Shown: piece after piece, positions 1-5,109 of the stretch
Layout: each line of letters begins with the position of its first letter
How positions within the stretch are numbered: the stretch's first letter is position 1
NCBI GenBank assembly: GCA_965658355.1
Contig: CBFHRX010000057.1
Coordinates: 1 to 6,079, forward strand
Direction of reading: 5' to 3'
DNA length: 6,079 nucleotides
From: UBA11891 sp965658355
Lineage (GTDB): Bacteria; Bacteroidota; Bacteroidia; Flavobacteriales; Flavobacteriaceae
The notes under the pieces: model-generated
What the model was told of the DNA's origin: nothing
The model's database searches: none
What the model saw: only the letters and a program-made list of their open reading frames with translations
Position numbers and translations under genes: made by a program

Positions 1-1161
1 TACATCTCCAACATCTGTAGAACCCCCTCCTGGATTTTCTAAGGTTTCCCGTAAAGGCTTAACGGTTCCATCGATACCGATTTTGGGTTTCCCTGTTGCT
101 TCTTGAATTTTATAGGCAAAGGCTTTTTCTTCATCGGTATAGCTAAGGTCCCCTAGATATTCTAGGTTTTTCTGAATCGCGGCCCCTCCAGCACGATTGG
201 GCAGCACTTCATGGATCCCTGAAATGAGAGAAATCTTGTAGTCCACATTGGCTAAGATGGCAGCGCCCTCCGCCATTGCTTTCACGCGTTCATACACCTC
301 TTGCATGCCTGTGCGTTTGGTGTCTCTTACCCGCACCCATATTCTGGAATAATCCGGCACTACATTCACTACCTGTCCTCCGTCTTGGATATGATAATGG
401 ATGCGAACAGTCGGTTTGATATGTTCTCTATAGGCATTGATTCCATGGGTATACAACTCCAACGCATCAGAAGCACTTCTTCCGTTCCACGGATCGCCAG
501 AAGCATGGGCCGCTTGCCCAAAGAATTCTACTTTAAAGTCTACCAAGGCCAAAGTCGTTTGAACATCTGCTTCCGTTTCATCAGCTGGGTGCCAGTCCAA
601 GCAAACATCTAAATCATCAAATAATCCGGCACGTGCCATCCACAATTTTCCAAAGAACTTCTCTTCTGCTGGGGTTCCAAAAAACTTGATGGTCCCCTTT
701 AACTTTCCTTGTTCTATTAATTTTTTTACGGCTACTGCCGCACCTAGGCTTGCTGTTCCAAAGAGGTTGTGTCCACATCCATGGCCAGCAGCTCCAGCCA
801 CTAAGGGTTCTTTGTCTGGGCTTGCCTTTTGCGAAATCCCTGGCAGGGCATCAAACTCTCCTAGTATACCGATTACAGGCTTACCAGAGCCATATGTGGC
901 TACAAATGCTGTGGGGGTTTCGGCGACCCCTTCTTCAACCGTAAACCCATTGGCTTTGGCATACTCGATAAGGGTTTTTGAAGAGACCTTTTCTTGAAAA
1001 GCAATCTCTGCAGCTGCCCATATTTTATCACTAACCGCAATCAGTGCTTCTTTTTCTGCCTCTACGGAAGCGATAACTTCGTTCTTTAATTTTTTTGAGC
1101 GTTGCCCAAATAGCACTGTTGTACTCAACAGCACCGCTAAAAGGAGAGTCCCTTTCTTCAT
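1..1161 (-). CDS. Secreted M20-family amidohydrolase (AbgB-like), C-terminus cut by window edge
   Basis: The reading frame is open from ATG at 1161 to base 1, giving 387 residues without a stop; the C-terminus lies outside the window. Residues 1-20 form a signal peptide (Lys-Lys, hydrophobic core, ending LFGQ, no lipobox Cys), so the enzyme is probably periplasmic. M20 peptidase/amidohydrolase motifs follow: GEFDALPG (101-108), GHGCGHN (126-132, with metal ligands Cys129 and His131), GTPAEE (162-167, Glu pair), DWHP (189-192, ligand His191) and a dimerisation-domain AAHASGDPWNGRSA (217-230). The visible end, GGGSTDVGDV, is the conserved stretch just before the last catalytic segment. The closest recognisable type is the AbgB / aminoacylase-like M20 branch, which cleaves amide bonds of N-acyl amino acids or aminobenzoyl-glutamate with two divalent metals. 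Family members of about 480 residues suggest that roughly 90 residues are missing. It lies 27 bases downstream of a small membrane-protein gene in the same direction. The substrate cannot be read from sequence. Confidence 0.93.
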   Translation of the reverse strand, partial: MKKGTLLLAVLLSTTVLFGQRSKKLKNEVIASVEAEKEALIAVSDKIWAAAEIAFQEKVSSKTLIEYAKANGFTVEEGVAETPTAFVATYGSGKPVIGILGEFDALPGISQKASPDKEPLVAGAAGHGCGHNLFGTASLGAAVAVKKLIEQGKLKGTIKFFGTPAEEKFFGKLWMARAGLFDDLDVCLDWHPADETEADVQTTLALVDFKVEFFGQAAHASGDPWNGRSASDALELYTHGINAYREHIKPTVRIHYHIQDGGQVVNVVPDYSRIWVRVRDTKRTGMQEVYERVKAMAEGAAILANVDYKISLISGIHEVLPNRAGGAAIQKNLEYLGDLSYTDEEKAFAYKIQEATGKPKIGIDGTVKPLRETLENPGGGSTDVGDV

Positions 1162-1188
1162 AATTTTACATTTTTTAAGTGGTGAACT

Positions 1189-1350
1189 TTAGCGCGAACG
1201 AATCAAGAGCGTAGGGGCTAAAAATAATAAGCCTCCAACTACATAAGGAGTGTCAATAAAATTGAGCTTTGAATACATAATCCCGGCGACCGTAAAACAT
1301 ACTACCGATAGTATCCCTGTTAAGATTCGTGCTACGAGCTTCCAGTTCAT
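1189..1350 (-). CDS. Small hypothetical membrane protein, 53 residues
   Basis: A short frame runs from ATG at 1350 to TAA at 1189, with an in-frame TAA two codons upstream, so this is the only possible ATG start. The protein begins MNWKLVARIL and ends LLIRSR. It has two hydrophobic stretches, about residues 8-25 and 36-50, with basic residues near both ends (Lys4 and Arg8; Arg51 and Arg53), so it is probably a two-helix inner-membrane hairpin. I do not recognise a family. It sits 27 bases upstream of the secreted M20 amidohydrolase in the same orientation and the same frame, and starts 44 bases from the divergent gene at 1395, so it is probably the first gene of a two-gene unit. Support comes from its fit in the gap, its start position and its coherent membrane-protein composition; conservation has not been tested. 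Confidence 0.62.
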   Translation of the reverse strand: MNWKLVARILTGILSVVCFTVAGIMYSKLNFIDTPYVVGGLLFLAPTLLIRSR

Positions 1351-1394
1351 CTTTTAAATATATAAAAAGCGAATTAAATGCCTATTTTTAAATC
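1351..1394. promoter_or_regulatory. Divergent A/T-rich start region between two small membrane-protein genes
   Basis: This 44-base spacer separates divergent start codons and has only 8 G/C bases. It holds TAnnTTTA sequences on both strands (1383-1390 on plus, 1355-1362 on minus), each one base off the Bacteroidota -7 consensus TAnnTTTG. Each lies only 4-5 bases from its start codon, and no matching TTG -33 element is visible. They may therefore be A/T-rich translation-initiation sequence rather than promoter boxes. The region must nevertheless carry or adjoin the promoters of both units. No Shine-Dalgarno sequence is seen, as is usual for Bacteroidota. Confidence 0.4.
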
Positions 1395-1637
1395 ATGATT
1401 CGATTGTACTGCATAGGTCTTTCTGTACTCCTTTTTGCTATACTAGCCAATGGAATGGCAACAGCTCTAGGACTCAAAACTTGGTACGACTTTCTCAATC
1501 TTCTCTTAAATCGCAAAGAAGCACTGGCAGGGATTTCTTTTTTTGACGGCTTCTGGTTGTTGATCGGCTATCCGTTGATTTTAGGAGGAAGTGCTATTTT
1601 AGGGGATTGGATCTATCAACAAATCACATCCTTATGA
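1395..1637 (+). CDS. Small hypothetical membrane protein upstream of OsmC
   Basis: This 80-residue protein starts at ATG 1395; an in-frame TAA lies two codons upstream, which fixes the start. It has two likely membrane helices, about residues 3-25 (LYCIGLSVLLFAILANGMA) and 49-72 (FFDGFWLLIGYPLILGGSAIL). The linker between them is polar and partly amphipathic (TWYDFLNLLLNRKEAL) and could lie on the membrane surface. No enzymatic motif is visible and I do not recognise the family. Its stop codon TGA overlaps the start of the OsmC gene as ATGA (1634-1637), so the two are almost certainly co-transcribed and translationally coupled. The coupling suggests a shared role or shared regulation with an oxidative-stress protein, but nothing in the protein itself shows such a role. 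Confidence 0.8.
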   Translation: MIRLYCIGLSVLLFAILANGMATALGLKTWYDFLNLLLNRKEALAGISFFDGFWLLIGYPLILGGSAILGDWIYQQITSL

Positions 1638-2035
1638 CAAGTACTGTTATTTACGAAGGGCAACTTCGAAGCCGTTGTACCCACCTAGCTTCTGCAAGCC
1701 GTATCGATACTGATGCGCCCAAAGACAATCAAGGAAAAGGAGAAGCCTTTTCACCCACCGATTTAGTGGCAACAGCCCTGGGATCTTGTATGCTCACCAT
1801 TATGGGAATCAAAGCCAGAGACTTGGGTATTGAACTGGAAGGAACGGAAGCTCAAGTCACCAAAAAAATGGGGGATTCGCCCCGGCGAATTATCGCTATA
1901 GACATCCTGTTGAAATTCCCACACAACTGGGATGCCAAAACCAAAACACTGCTTGAACGCGCAGCCGCAAGCTGCCCAGTACATCACTCGTTACATCCAG
2001 ATATAGCCAAAAATATCGACTTTATTTGGCCTTAA
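1634..2035 (+). CDS. OsmC family protein (peroxiredoxin-like)
   Basis: The protein has 133 residues counted from ATG at 1634, chosen because this ATG overlaps the previous stop as ATGA. A TTG nine codons upstream in the same frame would bury the start inside the preceding gene. OsmC/Ohr proteins are cytoplasmic, dimeric, thiol-dependent peroxidases that reduce organic hydroperoxides. The OsmC signature is present: GEAFSPTDLVATALGSC (36-52) with the first conserved Cys52 at the head of the long central helix, and ASCPVHHSL (112-120) with the second, Cys114. The Cys pair and the length match the short YhfA/OsmC-like branch. Ohr and OsmC proper are a little longer, so I do not assign either symbol. 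The stop overlaps the convergent 61-residue gene by 4 bases (2032-2035). Family assignment is secure; the physiological substrate is not known. Confidence 0.93.
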   Translation: MTSTVIYEGQLRSRCTHLASASRIDTDAPKDNQGKGEAFSPTDLVATALGSCMLTIMGIKARDLGIELEGTEAQVTKKMGDSPRRIIAIDILLKFPHNWDAKTKTLLERAAASCPVHHSLHPDIAKNIDFIWP

Positions 2036-2217
2036 TGTTCGCCACCCGCTTTCTTATTCGGAAGCAGATAAACGACTAAGATGCCTAGTATGCCGAAGAA
2101 AAACCCTAGTATAAAGCCAAACGCCCGTGGCCTGCCTCTGCGCTCAGCTACATAAGCCCCAAGGGCTCCTGTTGCGACCCCTACGGCTAAAGAAAAATAC
2201 ACTAATGAATCGCTCAT
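2032..2217 (-). CDS. Small hypothetical membrane protein downstream of ABA4-like gene
   Basis: This 61-residue protein has two membrane helices, about residues 5-24 (glycine- and alanine-rich) and 33-53 (FGFILGFFFGILGILVVYLL), joined by a strongly basic loop (ERRGRPR, 25-31). Its tail is short and polar. By the positive-inside rule the loop is cytoplasmic. The pattern of a basic turn followed by a glycine-rich helix ending in LLPNKK is common in small uncharacterised bacterial membrane proteins. I do not recognise a named family. The ATG at 2217 overlaps the TGA of the ABA4-like gene (ATGA, 2214-2217), so it is the second gene of a coupled pair. Its TAA overlaps the TAA of the convergent OsmC gene. 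The overlaps on both sides and the coherent hydrophobic profile support a real gene. Confidence 0.8.
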   Translation of the reverse strand: MSDSLVYFSLAVGVATGALGAYVAERRGRPRAFGFILGFFFGILGILVVYLLPNKKAGGEH

Positions 2218-2639
2218 TTTGAACGTTTTGAATGGATTCCATACACAATACTATAGGTGAGTACCCCCATCGGGCCTAACATAAAGGTGCACAGTAGGGG
2301 AAGCACTACCCATAGGTGTGGGATTCCTTTCTGCTGACTGTTTTGTAAGAGCCAAGAACCCATCCAAAAGTCAAAAGCGAGGTAATGGAGCCAGCCTGCT
2401 GCTGCAGACTCTGGTGTGGCTTCTCGAAACAGCTTTACAATACCCTCTAAACTGCTGAAATCAGCTTCTGCCAAGCCGCCAAAGCCGAATAAAAAATAAG
2501 CGTAGAAAAAACTCAAGCCCAAAGGGACCCAGGGATACAACAGCAAAGATTGGGTAATTTTTTGCTTGGGGAGAAACAAGAGCAAGCCCCAAAATAGTAA
2601 AATAGCAGTATTACAAATACTAAATAATAGTGTGGTCAT
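2214..2639 (-). CDS. ABA4-like family membrane protein (DUF4281)
   Basis: This 141-residue integral membrane protein has four hydrophobic segments, about residues 4-23, 32-55, 84-99 and 107-134. It carries the hallmark ABA4-like stretch GWLHYLAFDFWMGSWLL (82-98), with the conserved His85, Asp90 and Gly94, followed by a GPMGVLTY segment (122-129). The family is named after plant ABA4 (abscisic acid deficient 4), which is needed for neoxanthin formation and other xanthophyll steps. Bacterial relatives occur often in pigmented bacteria, but their biochemical role is not established. A link to carotenoid chemistry is inference from the family name, and no carotenoid gene is present in this window. 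ATG 2639 is the start; an in-frame TGA about ten codons upstream limits extension. It is first in a coupled pair with the 61-residue membrane protein and diverges from the YkuK-type gene across 61 bases. Confidence 0.85.
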   Translation of the reverse strand: MTTLLFSICNTAILLFWGLLLFLPKQKITQSLLLYPWVPLGLSFFYAYFLFGFGGLAEADFSSLEGIVKLFREATPESAAAGWLHYLAFDFWMGSWLLQNSQQKGIPHLWVVLPLLCTFMLGPMGVLTYSIVYGIHSKRSK

Positions 2640-2700
2640 GGGCAGATTTCTTCTGGTGTTTCATGTCTAAAAATAGTAACTTCCGATCAGATATAAGCAG
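2640..2700. promoter_or_regulatory. Divergent intergenic region, ABA4-like and YkuK-type genes
   Basis: This 61-base spacer between divergent start codons must serve both units. On the minus strand TATTTTTA (2668-2675) matches the Bacteroidota -7 element TAnnTTTG in all but the last base and lies about 29 bases upstream of the ABA4-like start, a plausible distance. I see no convincing TTG -33 partner. On the plus strand no good -7 element is visible, so that promoter may lie within the start of the ABA4-like gene. There is no Shine-Dalgarno sequence. Confidence 0.4.
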
Positions 2701-3150
2701 ATGTTAGTCTTTAAAGATATTCGCGGCAATCGAGTGGATCCGTTAAACCACACGCTGAAGAAAATGGAGAATTTTCCCCATGTCGAAATTCACATTGGTT
2801 CTGACTCTCAAAACATCGGAAAGAAAACCATCTACTGCACCGTCATCGCCTATCGCTTTGGAAATCGTGGGGTCCATTATATCTTAAGCAAAAGCACGCA
2901 ACCCATCATCCGAGATATGTGGTCTCGGCTGTGGAAAGAAGCAGAATTGAGTTTAGAGGTAGCCGAATGGCTAACCCAGCAAGTAAACATCAAAGTAGAA
3001 ATAGACATGGATTATAATGATGATGAGAATTTTAAATCCAATAAACTAGTTGCGGCTACCAAAGGCTGGGCCAATTCCCTAGGTTATAAAGTAAATATTA
3101 AACCCTTCAACCAGATTGCCACCAAAGCGGCTGATCATCATTGCAAGTAA
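2701..3150 (+). CDS. YkuK-type ribonuclease H-like protein (DUF458)
   Basis: This 149-residue protein belongs to the YkuK/DUF458 family, which has an RNase H-like fold and is named after Bacillus subtilis YkuK. The acidic residues expected of that fold are visible: Asp35 in IGSDSQN (32-38), Glu80 in LWKEAELSL (78-86), Asp102 and Asp104 in EIDMDYN (100-106) and Asp145 near the C-terminus (KAADHHCK). The pattern suggests a metal-dependent nuclease, but no substrate has been settled for the family, so activity is inference. Length is slightly below the 155-170 residues usual for relatives. ATG 2701 is the start because an in-frame TAA lies at 2677-2679 and no other start codon intervenes. The stop at 3148-3150 is followed after one base by the ATG of the dehydrogenase gene, so the two are probably coupled. 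There are no signal peptide or membrane segments; it should be cytoplasmic. Confidence 0.88.
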   Translation: MLVFKDIRGNRVDPLNHTLKKMENFPHVEIHIGSDSQNIGKKTIYCTVIAYRFGNRGVHYILSKSTQPIIRDMWSRLWKEAELSLEVAEWLTQQVNIKVEIDMDYNDDENFKSNKLVAATKGWANSLGYKVNIKPFNQIATKAADHHCK

Positions 3151-3151
3151 A

Positions 3152-4084
3152 ATGTCAAAAAAACCCATTGGATTAGTCACGCCAGCACCTATTGGAAAAC
3201 GTTGGGTGCAGGCCTTTAATAGCGAAGCCCCCGAGGAAAAAGTCCTGCTTAATGAAGCCATAGAAAATCCTGAGGATATTGAACTGTTACTGGTGTGGAA
3301 ACATCCCAAAGGAAGCTTAAAGCCTTTTACCAACTTAAAATTACTGTATTCACTGGGGGCAGGGGTAGACCACCTAATGCAAGACCCGGATATCCCCAAA
3401 GGGGTCCCCATCTGTAGAATTGTAGATCCATTATTAGCCTTTTCTATGTCCAATTATATTGTCTATGCGGTATTAGATTACCAGCGGCGAATGGACAAAT
3501 ACCGCAGCGACCAACGTCAAAAGATCTGGGATCATTATGCCCTTCCGGAACGAACATTGGAGATTGGGATATTGGGGCTTGGCCATTTGGGGACAGATGC
3601 CGCGCAAAAACTAAAGGCCTTGGGCTTTAAAGTCTCAGGCTATAGCCCGAGTCCAAAGTCGGTTCCCGACATACGCTGCTACCACGGAGAAGAACTCCCT
3701 ACTTTTCTGACTAACGCCTCTGTTTTGGTTTGTACAGTCCCCTTTACACCCGACACGAAAGGCCTGTTAAACACCTCGTTATTTGAATTGTTGCCCAAAG
3801 GAAGTTACCTCGTCAATGTAGCAAGAGGAGGGGTGCAAATCGAAAAAGACATTCTATTGGCATTGGAGTCAGGGCAGCTAAGTGGGGCCTTTTTAGATGT
3901 TTTTGAAACGGAACCTCTGCCCAATGAAAGTCCCCTATGGGCACATCCCAAAGTAACAATAACACCCCATATTGCGAGCATCACCAATCCTGAAGCCGGA
4001 GTGGAACAAATTCTAAAAAATTGGTTGCGAATTCTTCACAAAGAACCACTACTACATCAGGTAGATCTTACTAAAGGCTATTGA
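3152..4084 (+). CDS. D-2-hydroxyacid dehydrogenase, glyoxylate/hydroxypyruvate reductase GhrA-like
   Basis: The protein has 310 residues from ATG 3152, one base after the previous stop. A TTG in the same frame at 3116 would add 12 residues overlapping the upstream gene and is disfavoured. It is an NAD(P)-dependent D-isomer-specific 2-hydroxyacid dehydrogenase. The dinucleotide-binding loop is GLGHLG (142-147) and the catalytic triad is visible: Arg225 in NVARGG, Glu254 in DVFETEPL and His273 in TPHIAS. The substrate-domain loop YSLGAGVDHL is at 66-75. Length, the SPLWAHPKVTITPH block and the WDHY-type linker resemble E. coli GhrA (312 residues), which reduces glyoxylate and hydroxypyruvate with NADPH. 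Actual substrate preference in this branch varies, so no symbol is given. It is cytoplasmic. Its last 7 bases overlap the convergent DUF1611 gene. All key residues are intact, so it should be active. Confidence 0.92.
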   Translation: MSKKPIGLVTPAPIGKRWVQAFNSEAPEEKVLLNEAIENPEDIELLLVWKHPKGSLKPFTNLKLLYSLGAGVDHLMQDPDIPKGVPICRIVDPLLAFSMSNYIVYAVLDYQRRMDKYRSDQRQKIWDHYALPERTLEIGILGLGHLGTDAAQKLKALGFKVSGYSPSPKSVPDIRCYHGEELPTFLTNASVLVCTVPFTPDTKGLLNTSLFELLPKGSYLVNVARGGVQIEKDILLALESGQLSGAFLDVFETEPLPNESPLWAHPKVTITPHIASITNPEAGVEQILKNWLRILHKEPLLHQVDLTKGY

Positions 4085-4093
4085 AGTGCCTTT
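4073..4093. terminator. Possible bidirectional terminator hairpin over overlapping stop codons
   Basis: An inverted repeat AAAGGC (4073-4078) / GCCTTT (4088-4093) with a 9-base loop sits exactly where the two convergent genes end. Both stop codons (4078-4080 minus, 4082-4084 plus) fall in or at the edge of its loop. On the plus strand a run of six T follows at 4098-4103 after a short gap, so it could act as a weak intrinsic terminator for the dehydrogenase transcript. The stem is only 6 bp, half of it A-T. On the minus strand the only T run is the TTT of the stem itself. Function is unproven. Confidence 0.35.
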
Positions 4094-5109
4094 CCAATTT
4101 TTTCACAACCATAGCGAACTACATCCGTAGTCGGTACGCCTGTTTCTGCTTCTATCTTATGGATTACTTGTTGAGCTTCTTCTTCAGTAAGAGCACTGGT
4201 ATTTAGGGCTATCCCAGCAACTTTGGCATTGGGATAGGTGCCGCATACGCTCACCAACATTTCATTCAGCTGTATAAACTCTTTTAGAGAAGGGATTTTT
4301 ATGTATTCAGGGAATTTTAAATGGGTTTTATCAGCCCTGTGACACAGGATAAGGTGGGTTGGGCAGCTCCCTCTCATAAGGGGTAAAGTAGCCGTACTAC
4401 CAGGGTGAAGCAAAGAGCCTTGTCCTTCGACTAAAATCCAGTCTTTTTGCTGATGGGCCATAACCGCTTCTTCTACAGCCCCACAAGCGAGATCTACTTT
4501 AAAGGCATCCAAGGGGATTCCGGCTCCTGTCAACGTGATTCCAATCTGACCGGTGGCAACAAAACCCGTATCTATATCTTGTGACTGTGCCCAACTGTAC
4601 AATTCCAAGCCGGCTGTCATTTTTCCAGCAGCCATATCAGTACCCACAAATAAAATACGTTTGTTGTCTAAACGAGCAGCTTGCGCTGTAGCAATAGGAG
4701 GAGTGCTTTGTGGGACGCGAACATCCCATATCCATTGAGTATCGCCTTTGCAAAAAGAGTGGTATCTACTTTGCAGTAAATCGTGCAATCCGTTTACGAT
4801 AGACATGCCCGCTTGCAATGCTTTTTCAATTATCGGGAGCCAATCGTTGGGAATACGACCCCCTGACGGGGCAATCCCAAGAATCAAAACATCTGCTCCT
4901 GATGTAATGGCTTCTTCTAAGGTAGCCACTATGGGAGCCTCGTGGGCTATCCCGGTTACTTGGGATAAGGACTCACCGGCAAATTGAGTGTCGACGACCG
5001 CTACGATTTCATGGCTAGCATATCGGAGAACTCCAAAGCCCATTTTACCATATTCGCTTTTTAAATGCCCTTCCATATAGAGGGCAATCTTGTTAGAGGC
5101 TTGTAACAT
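4078..5109 (-). CDS. DUF1611 family protein, DgcN-like (putative D-glutamate N-acetyltransferase)
   Basis: This 343-residue protein shows the full DUF1611 architecture. An N-terminal Rossmann-like domain (about 1-145) includes VVDTQFAGESL, the VLILGIAPSGGRIP block and VNGLHDLL. The C-terminal P-loop domain (about 150-343) opens with RILFVGTDMAAGKMT (151-165), a dethiobiotin-synthetase-like nucleotide loop with Lys163. It then has VATGQIGI (184-191), VEGQGSLLHPG (227-237) and LILCHRADKTH (253-263), all family hallmarks. DUF1611 members paired with an enolase-superfamily racemase have been reported as DgcN, which N-acetylates D-glutamate in a catabolic route of marine Proteobacteria and haloarchaea. 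Transfer of that role here is inference. The start ATG 5109 lies 17 bases inside the 3' end of the upstream epimerase gene, so the two are coupled. No signal peptide; cytoplasmic. Confidence 0.9.
   Translation of the reverse strand: MLQASNKIALYMEGHLKSEYGKMGFGVLRYASHEIVAVVDTQFAGESLSQVTGIAHEAPIVATLEEAITSGADVLILGIAPSGGRIPNDWLPIIEKALQAGMSIVNGLHDLLQSRYHSFCKGDTQWIWDVRVPQSTPPIATAQAARLDNKRILFVGTDMAAGKMTAGLELYSWAQSQDIDTGFVATGQIGITLTGAGIPLDAFKVDLACGAVEEAVMAHQQKDWILVEGQGSLLHPGSTATLPLMRGSCPTHLILCHRADKTHLKFPEYIKIPSLKEFIQLNEMLVSVCGTYPNAKVAGIALNTSALTEEEAQQVIHKIEAETGVPTTDVVRYGCEKIGKALQ

Noticed and set aside
301..997. Plus-strand frames of 103 and 64 codons at the left end
   Set aside because: They lie antisense to the M20 amidohydrolase, which has clear motifs over the whole length; the plus-strand translations have no recognisable domain.
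1607..1633. TTG start for the OsmC gene, nine codons upstream
   Set aside because: It would bury the start in the preceding gene; ATG 1634 gives a standard ATGA junction and begins right at the family's first strand.
2027..2044. TGGC/GCCA inverted repeat as a terminator at the OsmC end
   Set aside because: The stem is only 4 bp with a 10-base loop and no T run follows on either strand.
3116..3151. TTG start for the dehydrogenase, 12 codons upstream
   Set aside because: It would overlap the conserved C-terminus of the YkuK-type gene; ATG 3152 directly precedes the first beta strand and gives the usual family length.
3079..3453. 124-codon minus-strand frame over the YkuK/dehydrogenase junction
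   Set aside because: It is antisense to two well-supported genes and has no domain features.
4553..4987. Plus-strand frames of 61 and 79 codons
   Set aside because: They lie opposite the DUF1611 gene, whose hallmark motifs cover the same region.
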